Of a DNA stretch of 64,000 nt, positions 7,466 to 15,809 are shown piece after piece. This DNA is from Stigmatella ashevillena. GTDB taxonomy: Bacteria > Myxococcota > Myxococcia > Myxococcales > Myxococcaceae. The stretch spans positions 1,860,001 to 1,924,000 of the forward strand of contig NZ_JAQNDM010000002.1 in NCBI RefSeq assembly GCF_028368975.1, written 5' to 3'. A program made the position numbers and the translations under genes. The notes beneath the pieces were generated by a model. That model searched no databases, had not been told where the DNA came from, and worked only from the letters and a program-made list of their open reading frames with translations. Numbering within the stretch: the stretch's first letter is position 1; every line of letters starts with the position of its first letter.

Positions 7466-10137
7466 ATCCCTACAACTGCTCCGCCCCAGGCCGGTCCTTC
7501 GTCGGCTACCAGGCACTGCTCACTGAGGTGCTCCGCGGCTTCGTGAACGAGAAGTCCTACGCCCTGGTGGGAGGCCGACGCTGTGGCAAGACGTCTCTGC
7601 TCATGAAGCTCCGGGACGAGCTGAGCCGTGAAGGCCTCGCGCCCTTTCGCGTCCTGCCTCGTCTATTGGATATCCAGGCGGTCGTGCCCCGCTCTCCGTT
7701 CGAGTTCTTCAGCCGCATCCATGCCCTGCTCGCCGAGGGGCTCGCGGTGCCCGCCTGGGACACGCCTCCGCCTCAACAGACGTACCAGGAGTTTCTGCGC
7801 AGGCTCGACGCGCTCCAGCCAATCTTGAGGCAAGCCCATGGAGACAAATGGCTCGCCGTCTTGTTGCTGGATGAGCTGGACGTGGCTCCCAAGACGCTAC
7901 CGGATGACGAGTGCTTCCAGAACCTGCGCAACCTGCTCACGGAGTCCCGCTTCAAATCGTACTTCCGAGTCGTGGCCTCGGGCTGCTCCGGAATGGGAAG
8001 CCTGATTGGCTCTGGCAGCCCCCTCAACAACCTGGACAAGCAGTACACGCGAGTGCTGACGGTGCCGGAGGCGCGCGAGTTGGTGGCGCGAGGCTTCCCG
8101 GAAGAACTGGAGGCCGAGGCGGAGAATGAGCTGCTGAGTTTCACCGGCGGACACCCCTACGCACTCCAGGGGCTGCTCGAGTGGCTCCATGAGAAGCCGA
8201 ACCCTGTCACCCGGGAGGACGTCCAGAGCGCCGCCGAGCGGTTTGCCCGCAGCCACGGCGACGAACTCGAGGTGTGGTACCGCGATCTGGGGGAGGCGGG
8301 ACGGACCTGCTACGAGGCGCTGGCACGCGCTCCTTCCGAGGGGCTCACCAAACCTCAGCTTCGCGAGCGTGTGGCCAAGCACTTTGTCAACGATGGCCTT
8401 CTCTCCCTGAGCTATCATGGCCTGATTCATGAAGAGTCCTCTGGCCAGAAGCGCATCGTGGGGAGCCTCTTCAAAGACTGGTTCCTGGATCACTCAAACA
8501 TAGGGGCCTTTGACGTCATAGGCCCTGTTGCGAGTACAAGAACCCCTGAGCCGAAAGCCATCATGGCCTTCACTTTCCCCCAGCCCCTTCTCGAAGCTTA
8601 TCGTTCCAAGAAACTAGCTCTTTGCGTCGGGTCTGGGCTTTCTCTGAGCCAAGGCGTCCAGGGCAACTTCCCGACGTGGAAAGAATTGCCTCGTCGATTC
8701 ATTGACGCCTGTGCTCACCACGGTATGGCCGATAACAACTTCATTCAAGGTCAGACCTACCTGTTCAAAAGCCCCATGAGCTTGGAGCCAATGCTCGCTG
8801 CGCTGGGGGTGCTCAGTAAAACACTAGGACCGGTTTTCTACCAGCGGGCGCTTACTGCTATCTTTCGTCCGAAGGATGTCAAGCCGGGTGTCGTGCACGA
8901 GGCTATAGCAAAGCTTGGCGTCCGGACGCTGTTAACCACAAACTACGACGAACTCATTGAGGAACTCGGGGAGACACCACGCCGACAAGTCTACACTTGG
9001 AAGGAATCTGACAAAGCCCTCCAAGACCTGAAGGAGGATCGCCCCGTGTTGCTAAAAATACACGGGACAGCCCATAGAGCGGACACCGTAGTGATGACCG
9101 AACTTGAGTATCATCAGGCACGCGCGGATCGTTCCTATCAAGCGGTACTGAGTCACCTGTTCCAGGGATACACGTTCCTGTTCCTAGGCTACGGGATGAA
9201 TGATCCGCTGGATCTCGATCTGGTGCTGAAGTGGAACGCGGAGTCCTTCCGGTCTACTGCGCAGTGGCATTACGCGCTGATGAAGCAGCCGAGCGATAAA
9301 GAGCCCCGGGCCGCCGAATGGGAGCGCTATCAGCGCGAGTACAATGTCCAGGCTCTCGGCTACCGCGACCACGGGGACCTCGAACTCATCGTGGAACAGC
9401 TTGCACAAAGCGCTGCCCCGAACGAATTCAGGGCGAAGCAAGAACGCGAGGGCAACAAGGGGGCGGGGTCTGAATCCGCTTCTAAGCCACAGAGGCCGCT
9501 GAAACCTCAAACGTCCCTACCAACGGCCTTGGCGTCGGGAGCTACCAGTCCTGGGGGGCCCGGCGCTCGAGCAGCCCTGCATGACAAAGTCAATCAAATC
9601 CGCGAGGATCTATTGAACAGGAATTGGCCTCACAGAGAGGCAGCATATTGCGAAATCAGAGAATCTAATTTGCGTGGAGGAATGCGGCGCTCCTTGGAAT
9701 TACTTGACGAGAAATGGAAAGGTCGGCACGGGCCTCTGGAGGCCAAAGATCGGGCGATGGTGGTTCAGATATGGGCTGATACCAAAAACTGGAGCAGATG
9801 GGACGAGCTGATTCAGCTATGGAGTTCCGAAATCGCTGCCGATAGCGAGCTCAGTGGTAGACTGAATAACTACTTCTACGCTGCACTTGCGAGCGATATG
9901 GTCTGGGCGCTTGAGAGAATACGAGAGGATTTGATTGCTCTCAAGGCATCAGGATATCCCGAGCGACCCACCACTGCTGGGCTTTTGAATCTGGTCTCGT
10001 ACGTGGCTCGGAAAGAGTTCGGGAAGCCGTCGGGCAAGGCGTGGGATCTCGTTGCAGAGATCTATGAAATGTTTCGCGATGAGGAGAGCAGGTTCTCCTT
10101 TTTGGCGGAGATCCGCCGAGTCCTGTTTCCGTCATGA
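7462..10137 (+). CDS. P-loop ATPase fused to SIR2-like (NADase-type) domain
   Basis: The GTG start (7462) overlaps the stop of the WD40 gene. In 891 residues: an AAA/STAND-like ATPase (Walker A GGRRCGKTS at 37-45, Walker B LLLDELD with D137-E138), a winged-helix-like segment (about 265-350), a SIR2-like domain starting near 372, then a helical C-terminus (about 690-891). SIR2 hallmarks are GSGLS (from about 388), TTNYDEL with N494, KIHG with H534, and FLGYGMNDP. In SIR2 defence effectors the Asn and His are the NAD-hydrolysing residues; both are present. From about 8500 the coding sequence is visibly poorer in G/C at third positions than the ATPase part, which suggests the effector module has a separate origin. 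Function is inferred: activation-dependent NAD depletion, possibly triggered by the WD40 partner. Confidence 0.85.
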   Translation: MNPYNCSAPGRSFVGYQALLTEVLRGFVNEKSYALVGGRRCGKTSLLMKLRDELSREGLAPFRVLPRLLDIQAVVPRSPFEFFSRIHALLAEGLAVPAWDTPPPQQTYQEFLRRLDALQPILRQAHGDKWLAVLLLDELDVAPKTLPDDECFQNLRNLLTESRFKSYFRVVASGCSGMGSLIGSGSPLNNLDKQYTRVLTVPEARELVARGFPEELEAEAENELLSFTGGHPYALQGLLEWLHEKPNPVTREDVQSAAERFARSHGDELEVWYRDLGEAGRTCYEALARAPSEGLTKPQLRERVAKHFVNDGLLSLSYHGLIHEESSGQKRIVGSLFKDWFLDHSNIGAFDVIGPVASTRTPEPKAIMAFTFPQPLLEAYRSKKLALCVGSGLSLSQGVQGNFPTWKELPRRFIDACAHHGMADNNFIQGQTYLFKSPMSLEPMLAALGVLSKTLGPVFYQRALTAIFRPKDVKPGVVHEAIAKLGVRTLLTTNYDELIEELGETPRRQVYTWKESDKALQDLKEDRPVLLKIHGTAHRADTVVMTELEYHQARADRSYQAVLSHLFQGYTFLFLGYGMNDPLDLDLVLKWNAESFRSTAQWHYALMKQPSDKEPRAAEWERYQREYNVQALGYRDHGDLELIVEQLAQSAAPNEFRAKQEREGNKGAGSESASKPQRPLKPQTSLPTALASGATSPGGPGARAALHDKVNQIREDLLNRNWPHREAAYCEIRESNLRGGMRRSLELLDEKWKGRHGPLEAKDRAMVVQIWADTKNWSRWDELIQLWSSEIAADSELSGRLNNYFYAALASDMVWALERIREDLIALKASGYPERPTTAGLLNLVSYVARKEFGKPSGKAWDLVAEIYEMFRDEESRFSFLAEIRRVLFPS

Positions 10138-10170
10138 GGCATTAGAGCACCGAGCCGTTTGAAATTCATA

Positions 10171-10760
10171 CTATACCGCTTTGAGAAGGAGGCGCTGGGA
10201 GTGCCGCTGCCAGGATTCGATGTTCTGGATGGAGGCGGCACGGCGCAGGTCGAACGTGTTTTTGCGCACGCCCCGGTATCTCGCCCGAGGCCCTTGGCGG
10301 CGCGATATGTGCGCAAGACAGTGCTCCACCCCTACCCTTTCTCCGAGACGCTCTCTGCCTGAGAGCGTCTTCACCAGCTTGCGCAATCGATTTATCCATC
10401 TGCGTGCGGATGAGCCGCTGGCGAAATTCTCTCAGCGTCGCCTGCCCAAACGCAGGCTCCGTGCTGCCCAGGCAGTCCAGCACCATCTGCACTCTCAGAT
10501 CGAACACCGTCAACTCCACCATCGTGGCGTCCGAGGCCTTCAACTAGCCCTGGAGCAGCGTTGCCATCACCATCATCCCAGGGGGCACCGGCACTTTGCC
10601 CGCTCTGCTCCCCCGATACATTTCCTCTAACTCTTTCTGAAATCCCTCATTCAACAACCCGTGCCGGTGACGCCTCAGGAAGGCGAACAACTTGCCCGTC
10701 TATCCCATCCGCTCCAAGAAGCGCTCTTCCTGCTCTCACACCTGCTGCGGGGGTGTCCAC
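10171..10760 (-). pseudogene. Remnant of a DDE transposase (IS1182/IS5-like) with internal deletion
   Basis: Read on the minus strand, the N-terminal part has the pattern FLRRHRHGLLNEGFQKEL, then VELTVFDLRVQMVLDCLG and FRQRLIRTQMD, interrupted by in-frame stop codons. Near 10390 it passes into another frame that carries a transposase C-terminus (VEHCLAHISRRQGPRARY, then VRKNTFDLRRA and IQNIESWQR). The central catalytic DDE region is absent. This is a dead element fragment lying immediately downstream of the SIR2 gene, evidence that the operon sits in mobile-element-rich DNA. Family assignment is from remembered transposase patterns. Confidence 0.7.
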
Positions 10761-11064
10761 CGCACGATCCCCGTGGTTTTCTCCCGTCCTGATGACCTAT
10801 CAGGTAGGGGCCACCAGATCAGCACTGACCCTCTCTGTCGATCCTCCTCGTAACTGCCCGAAATCACTCCGTCTCAAACGGATCGGCACTCTAGAAGAAG
10901 GCGTGAAGGCCCAATGTCAACGAGCGCTGAACGGCCTGTTCACGTTCGACGAGTAGCCCCTGGCGGAGTCGGGCGGTATCACTTGGACACGGACACTGCC
11001 GGGCCCGTGAGCCGCCCGGCTGCCGCCACCCGCTCGGCCCCTGCCGAACCTCACATCCACGAGG
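10761..11064. other. Intergenic stretch without a supportable gene
   Basis: About 300 bases between the transposase remnant and the small lipoprotein-like frame. Short open frames exist on both strands, but none has a ribosome binding site with a recognisable product. It looks like decayed accessory DNA. Confidence 0.5.
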
Positions 11065-11283
11065 ATGAAGACAATGAAGAACATGAAACTGCCCCTCGTG
11101 ACCCACCGACGTTTCTTGCTCGATGCACTTCTGCTCAGTTCATTCTCCGCACTGGTGGCCTGCGCATCGCCCTCGGCATCAGTGGCGCGTCCAAAGCCGG
11201 GCCTCACGTCTGGGGACACGACCAACGGTGTCGCCAGTAAAGCATACGCAACAAGGAGAAGCCGCCCATGCGTGGAGTTGTGA
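11065..11283 (+). CDS. Small putative lipoprotein, probably a truncated gene
   Basis: The 72-residue frame starts at a run of ATG codons (MKTMKNMKLPLVTHRRF), preceded by ACGAGG. It encodes a typical lipoprotein signal, LLLSSFSALVAC followed by ASPSASV. After about 60 residues it runs into the start of the alcohol dehydrogenase fragment in another frame, and no mature domain can be seen. The best reading is the surviving 5' end of a longer lipoprotein gene cut by a deletion; a genuine small lipoprotein is less likely. Confidence 0.4.
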   Translation: MKTMKNMKLPLVTHRRFLLDALLLSSFSALVACASPSASVARPKPGLTSGDTTNGVASKAYATRRSRPCVEL

Positions 11284-11565
11284 TGGCAGCCCCCGGCAAT
11301 GTTTGCGTCGAGGAGGGCGAGGACCCGAAGATCATCAAGCCGACCGACGCGATCATCCGGCTCACGGCGACCTGCATTTGCCTGTCGGACCTGTGGCCTT
11401 ACCGCAGCGTCGAGCGCGTCGACAACACGCCGATGGGCCACGATTACGTCGGCATCGTCGGGGAAATCGGCGACGAGGTGAAGACCCTCAAAGTCGGCGA
11501 CTTCGTCGTCGGGTCGTTCGTGATCCCGGACAACACCTGCGAGATCTGCCAAGCCGACCACTTTG
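11268..11565 (+). pseudogene. Truncated zinc-type alcohol dehydrogenase (GroES-like N-terminus only)
   Basis: The frame begins MRGVVMAAPGNVCVEE and continues through DPKIIKPTDAI, TCICLSDLWPYR, PMGHDYVGIVGEIGDEV and VGDFVVGSF to NTCEICQ. This is the catalytic N-terminal domain of a medium-chain zinc alcohol dehydrogenase. It stops matching after CEICQADH and continues into unrelated residues, so the remaining zinc ligands and the whole Rossmann NAD(P)-binding domain are missing. The protein cannot be an active dehydrogenase. Confidence 0.75.
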
Positions 11566-11745
11566 AAGCCCCACCTGATCAATCGGGCAGGCTCCGTGAG
11601 CGCCTGGAGTCACTCCAGGCGGACCACCTCACGTCTGCTCTGTTCTCGTCTTTGGGGCACCTCTGCCTGGCTTCCAAGAAGGGTCATACCGCCAGAGCCG
11701 GGTCCCTGCCGCAACCTGCGTTCTGGGAATGGAGGCGCATGTGTC

Positions 11746-12150
11746 ATGAGTCCTTTGATCGTCAAGAAGTTCTCGAGCCTCGATGAGCGTCGTCCCTTCG
11801 GGCATGGACATGTCGATGTCCTCGAATTCGGGGACAGCGTCGTCGGCATGGTGGTCCTCGAGCCTGGGTGGAAATGGTCGAAGGACGTTCGACCTCTTGT
11901 GGGGACGGAGAGCTGCCAGGTCGCCCACTTCAGCTACTGCCTCTCTGGGCGACTGGTGGTGAAAATGGACGACGGTACCCGCGCAGAGTTGGGGCCTGGG
12001 GACGTGGCGCTCATTCCCCCGGGACAGGATGCCTGGGTAGACGGGGGTGAGCCCTGCGTGGTGGTGGACTTCAAGGGAATGGGGAACTACGCGCAAGCGT
12101 CTCCTCGGGAGTGCCGGGGGGAGGCGTCGGCCACGACTGGGGTCCATTGA
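11746..12150 (+). CDS. Cupin-domain protein
   Basis: The 134-residue protein begins MSPLIVKKFSSLDERRPF at an ATG about ten bases after GGAGG. It has a single cupin fold pattern: VLEPGWKWSKDVRP, HFSYCLSGRLVVKMDDG, then LGPGDVALIPPGQDAWV and VVVDFKG. The usual G(X)5HXH(X)3,4E(X)6G first motif is incomplete, so metal binding is uncertain. Enzymatic role is unknown. It stands alone between the dehydrogenase fragment and a broken transporter gene. The last 15-20 residues (RECRGEASATTGVH) do not look like a conserved domain and may be read-through into altered DNA. Confidence 0.7.
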   Translation: MSPLIVKKFSSLDERRPFGHGHVDVLEFGDSVVGMVVLEPGWKWSKDVRPLVGTESCQVAHFSYCLSGRLVVKMDDGTRAELGPGDVALIPPGQDAWVDGGEPCVVVDFKGMGNYAQASPRECRGEASATTGVH

Positions 12151-12193
12151 GCACAGCCAGGCTTCTTCTGGGTCGGCGCGAGAGGCGGCGCCC

Positions 12194-12790
12194 TCATGAT
12201 TGGCAAAGGGTTTGCGAACGTGGGCGCAGGGGGCCCGGCGCGCTGGCGACGAGAATCCCCGTCAGCACCAGCACGGCGCCCGCGGCGAAGAAGACATCCG
12301 CCCGCTCGCTCAGCACCAGCATCCCCGCGCTGACGCCGAACAGGGGCGTCATGAACGAGAGCACCGCCAGACGGGAGGCGAGGTAGCGCCGCAGGAGCCA
12401 GAACCAGGCAAGATAGCTGGCGAAGGACACCGCGATGCCTTGGAAGAGCAAGCTCGCCCACGCCACGCCTCGAAGAGCGTCGAGACCCGCACGACCACCG
12501 TGGTGGCGCCCCACGCGAAGGCCGCGAGCAGGCCCAGGGTGTCGCCCTACAGCATTCGCGGGCTGACTCCTCCTCGGAGCCAGCCGCCGCCAAAGGCCAG
12601 CACGATGCCGACCAGCGCCACCACGATGCCGACCCACTGAACGCCCCGGAGACGCTCAGCGGGCACGAGCCAGTACAAGCCCAGCGCCGTGAAGACGGAT
12701 GAGGTAGAGAGAAAGACGGCCATGTGGGAAGCGTGGGTGTGGCTCAGGCTCTCGCCGATGAAGAAGAACTCGGCGGCGAAGAGCCCACCG
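12194..12790 (-). pseudogene. Broken EamA/DMT-family transporter gene
   Basis: On the minus strand the first surviving half reads FFFIGESLSHTHASHMAVFL, then LGLYWLVPAERLRGVQWVGI and VALVGIVLAFGGG, and ends at an in-frame TAG (12547-12549). After a frameshift near 12470 the second half reads ASLLFQGIAVSFASYLAWFW, PLFGVSAGMLVLSERADVFF and VLVLTGILVAS. Together these are a drug/metabolite (EamA) transporter without its first helices. The 5' end is lost exactly where the lipoprotein-toxin cassette on the plus strand begins. Confidence 0.75.
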
Positions 12791-12809
12791 GCCGATGAAA
12801 GGACGTGGA

Positions 12810-13520
12810 ATGAACTTCCAAACGTGCAGTGCACTCCGCCATGCCGTTGCCGTTGCCGTTTTCGTCGCTGGGTGCGCCACCTCTCAAGAGGCGCCTGAGA
12901 CCTACGCTTGGGCCCCTGTGCGCCCACCCCCTGTGCCCGGCACGGGCCTCCCCACCCCCGGGCAGCCAGGGCGGGTTCGCCCCCAGCCCCTGCCGCGGAG
13001 CCCGCACAAGCGCGTGTTGCCGCCCACCCGGGAGCCGGGCCTTTGGGCCGGAGACGCTCCTCGGGCCTCGCAGGAGCCGGAGGCAAACCCCACACCGGAG
13101 AGGTCCAGAGCGAACAGGAGGGACCCGCCTGCCCCGGTGACTGCGGAGCGCCGCCCTGAGTGCGAGCCCATCCCGGTACCGCACGCGGGCGAGGATGACT
13201 CGCATAACGAGTGCGCTGACAGGTTTCCACCGAACCGCTACCCCGGAATGGACGTGCTCGTTGGCGGCAAGCGCTTTGATGCGCTGCAAGTCGGCGTGCA
13301 TGTGCTATGGGAAATCAAGACCCATCGATTTGAAACGTACAGTGGCTTTCTGCGGGGTCAGGTGATCAGAGATCAGGTGGTCGAACTGGTGGAAGCGCGA
13401 AACATCGCGGCAGCATGTGGATATGGTTTCGTCGTTGGGGTGAGCACCCAAGCCCACAAAGACGCGCTGGAGGCAGCCGAGCCCGCTCTCACCATCGTCG
13501 TCACGGGGTGCAAGCGATGA
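12810..13520 (+). CDS. Lipoprotein with PD-(D/E)xK-like toxin domain (DUF6310-type, SitA-like)
   Basis: The start is ATG 12810 because AAAGGA lies six bases upstream; the ATG at 12795 has no such site. The 236-residue product has a lipoprotein signal with lipobox VAGC (C22), a long Pro/Arg-rich linker (about 30-135), and a C-terminal domain with CADRFPPNRYPGMDVLVGGK, FDALQ and WEIKTHRF. The FD and E-x-K residues (D158 region and EIK) form a nuclease-like PD-(D/E)xK pattern, and the C-terminal GFVVGVSTQAHKDALEAAEP resembles the family I remember as DUF6310. A four-base gap-free junction with the next gene suggests a toxin/immunity pair. In myxobacteria, lipoprotein toxins of the SitA type are delivered by TraAB-dependent outer-membrane exchange. 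Nuclease activity and SitA status are inferences. Confidence 0.7.
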   Translation: MNFQTCSALRHAVAVAVFVAGCATSQEAPETYAWAPVRPPPVPGTGLPTPGQPGRVRPQPLPRSPHKRVLPPTREPGLWAGDAPRASQEPEANPTPERSRANRRDPPAPVTAERRPECEPIPVPHAGEDDSHNECADRFPPNRYPGMDVLVGGKRFDALQVGVHVLWEIKTHRFETYSGFLRGQVIRDQVVELVEARNIAAACGYGFVVGVSTQAHKDALEAAEPALTIVVTGCKR

Positions 13521-14275
13521 CCGAACAAAATTCACTCCTTCTCATCGTCTACGCTCCTGCACTCGTGGGCAATGACGGTCGCACACTCGCTGTAGTCCAT
13601 GGCATGGAGCGAGCGCTTCCCGGCTTGCATTTGGAGTGGAAGGTGTCTCCAGAGGGGAAGCCCATCGCGTTGCCGCAGCGTGATGCGTGGCTCGTCGAAG
13701 GAACGAAGAGCGGCGGATTCCCTCTCGTGTGCAACGGCGACGAGGGGTACCCTGTGACGGTCACGGGATGGGGAAAACCGGCACGCCTCAGCCCAGGCGG
13801 CCAGTCCCTGCTTGAAGTCCATGCAAGCCTGCCACTGGACGGGGCCGTGATCGCGGCATTGGCGGAGTTGCTCGAAGGCGTGGCAGAGGGAGCGCACGCG
13901 CTGTGGGGACATGCGACGCCGTTCAACGCCGGGGTGGAGATCGCGCGGCAAACGACTGATCCGGTGTATAAGCCAGGGGTTCCTCCTCGGGGGCTGCCAG
14001 CGCTCAAGTTCCCAGAGAAAATCCGCTCGTCTGAGATTCCGCATCGCCTCGGATGGCTCAACTACTGGTCTGCCGCTGCCGCAGGCGCCATTGGGTTTCC
14101 AGCTCCCTCGCGTGACGCGGACCTACTCTCTCGGGCGCGGCGCACTGCGAGCGGCGGGTGGATCGTTCGGCTCACAGATGCCCCACTCGATCTCGACAAC
14201 CCCGCGCACCTTGCGGCGCTCATGCGCGCGTATGAGCGCTTCCCAGAGATCGGCGGGCGCGTGACTTCGGGCTGA
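13517..14275 (+). CDS. Putative immunity protein (DUF5953 / Imm52-like)
   Basis: The start is ATG 13517 (MTEQNSLLLIVYAPALV), overlapping the TGA of the toxin-like gene, so the pair is translationally coupled. The 252-residue protein has the pattern VVHGMERALPGLHLEWKVS, LPQRDAWL, FPLVCNGDEGYPVTVTGWG, LGWLNYWSAAAAGAIGFP and WIVRLTDAPLDLDNPAHLAAL. I remember this as the myxobacterial DUF5953 family, related to Imm52 immunity proteins that sit beside restriction-endonuclease-fold toxins. It has no signal peptide, as expected for a cytoplasmic immunity protein. Its role is inferred from the neighbour and family. Confidence 0.7.
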   Translation: MTEQNSLLLIVYAPALVGNDGRTLAVVHGMERALPGLHLEWKVSPEGKPIALPQRDAWLVEGTKSGGFPLVCNGDEGYPVTVTGWGKPARLSPGGQSLLEVHASLPLDGAVIAALAELLEGVAEGAHALWGHATPFNAGVEIARQTTDPVYKPGVPPRGLPALKFPEKIRSSEIPHRLGWLNYWSAAAAGAIGFPAPSRDADLLSRARRTASGGWIVRLTDAPLDLDNPAHLAALMRAYERFPEIGGRVTSG

Positions 14276-14327
14276 GAGAGAGTGCCGGGAGTCTCCTGGC
14301 ACGCGCCACCGGGAGGAGGCTTGGCAA

Positions 14328-14487
14328 GTGGACTTCATGTTTCACCACACGGACGGACGGCAACAGCGAGTCGTAAAGTTCTCGCCCGTGCAGACGCACC
14401 GGGGTGCCGAACAGTACGCGCGCGAGTTGTGCGCCGCCCTCCTCAATGGGACCTTCGGAGCGGAGCCACCCTTGAAGCGCCGGGGGC
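14328..14487 (+). pseudogene. N-terminal fragment of a tyrosine-type integrase
   Basis: Starting at a GTG-initiated frame the translation reads DFMFHHTDGRQQRVVKFSPV then QTHRGAEQYARELCAALLNG and TFG. This is the arm/SAM-like N-terminal pattern of myxobacterial phage-type integrases. The similarity stops near 14487, where the frame runs into the 3' end of the kinase gene on the other strand. No catalytic domain is present. It marks a former integrative element next to the toxin/immunity cassette. Confidence 0.55.
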
Positions 14488-14505
14488 CTGCAGGGAAGCC
14501 CGTGG

Positions 14506-15651
14506 CTAGGCCGTGGTGGTTTCACCCAAGAGCTTTGCAGAAAGGGGGCGCTCCACTCCCTCCCTGGCCCAGCGCGCCGAAGCTTCATCCATGGTGCGCG
14601 TCAGTTCCGCGATCGCATCGGCGGGGCTAAAGATCAGCTCTCCGAGCCAGCAGCGCAGATCGATCACCAGCTCCCCCGCTGCCTGATAGCGCTTCTCCAG
14701 TTCGGGATGAAGGAGCTTGCGCAGTGTCATGCGCAGCCCCTCCGGGAGACTGGCCGTGTACCGCTCAACGTCCGCTTCCGTGTAGGTCGCCGCGCGCCAG
14801 ACTGCATCCCCCGCCATGAGGTTGCCTCCTGAAAGCTGAGCCCGTTCAACGGCGCGCTTGACTCGCCGGAGCTGCGCCAAAGAGAGGGACGCCTTCACCT
14901 CTGCCGTTACCTCATCCGGGGCATAGAGCAGGTTCTTCCCGGTAGACAGTTCGAGCAGGAGCACGCCCAGGGAGAACAGATCCGCTCGCGCGTCAACGCG
15001 CTTGCCCAGGAGCATTTCCGGCGACGAATAGAAACCATCCCCAAGCAGGCGTTGGGCGGTAGAAGGCGTGCGTCCCGGTAGGTCCGAGAGGGAAAGACCG
15101 AAGTCTGAGACTCGGACAATGCCGTTCCAATCCATGAAGACATGATCTGCATCGATGGCCCGGTGAACGATCTTCAGGGGGCGCCCCTGCTCGTCCTTGA
15201 CCGTGTGCGCGTACTCCAGCACGTCAGCCAACCGAGCGCCGATATACAAGGCGAATTGCGGCGTGTACCAATGACGGCACTCCGACACGAGGTTGATCAG
15301 GGTGCTCAAGCTGTTTCCGCGCGGGTACTCGGTGATCACGTACCATGCCTCTTCGGTTTTTTTCAGCCCGTGGACCTGATGGATCCCAGGGTGAACGAGG
15401 TACTTGGCCAAGCGCACCTGCTCTTCCAGCTTCGCCCTTGCGCGCAGGATCCTCGTGACCAGAGGGCCGCTTGAAGGGCTCACCGCCTTGAGCAGTACCT
15501 TTTTCTTCGGGCGCCCGCCGATGCGCTGCCGTGCCACGAAGTGACTGATCCCGCGCCGGACCTCCCCCAGGTCTTCGCGGAACTCGTACTGAACACTGTC
15601 CATCTCGAAGAGGATCGCCCCACTCGGAATTCCGAAACCGCCTGTCGACAT
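14506..15651 (-). CDS. Ser/Thr protein kinase-like protein with degenerate catalytic loop (pseudokinase)
   Basis: The start is the second of two close ATGs (15651), which lies seven bases after GGAGG; the first (15657) abuts it. The 381-residue protein has a kinase fold with a Lys in KKKVLLKAV, an activation-segment SDFG (D183) and an SSPEMLLG motif. The catalytic loop reads VHRAIDADHVF: the HRD Asp is Ala (A165) and the Asn five residues on is His (H170). Catalysis by the usual mechanism is therefore unlikely, and a regulatory or scaffold role is possible. It has no membrane segment. It lies downstream of an intact kinase and a DUF2381 gene on the same strand, about 150 bases apart. Confidence 0.85.
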   Translation of the reverse strand: MSTGGFGIPSGAILFEMDSVQYEFREDLGEVRRGISHFVARQRIGGRPKKKVLLKAVSPSSGPLVTRILRARAKLEEQVRLAKYLVHPGIHQVHGLKKTEEAWYVITEYPRGNSLSTLINLVSECRHWYTPQFALYIGARLADVLEYAHTVKDEQGRPLKIVHRAIDADHVFMDWNGIVRVSDFGLSLSDLPGRTPSTAQRLLGDGFYSSPEMLLGKRVDARADLFSLGVLLLELSTGKNLLYAPDEVTAEVKASLSLAQLRRVKRAVERAQLSGGNLMAGDAVWRAATYTEADVERYTASLPEGLRMTLRKLLHPELEKRYQAAGELVIDLRCWLGELIFSPADAIAELTRTMDEASARWAREGVERPLSAKLLGETTTA

Positions 15652-15809
15652 GTTCATCCCTCCGCTCGCGTGGCACCGAGCCGACGCGATGCAAGGAATA
15701 TTACCCGCAGGATTGGACGAAAGGGAACTACCCCCCAGGTCGTCTGGTGTCGTTCGAGCGAGCGGGCGAAAATCTGAGCCTACCTGTCACGTCCCCCCAG
15801 CACGTGTTT

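Noticed and set aside
10561-10956. Possible MazF/PemK toxin C-terminus (LKRIGTLEEGVKAQ then QRALNGLFTF)
   Set aside because: Only the last 25-30 residues are suggestive, and the upstream part has no MazF pattern; at best a decayed fragment.
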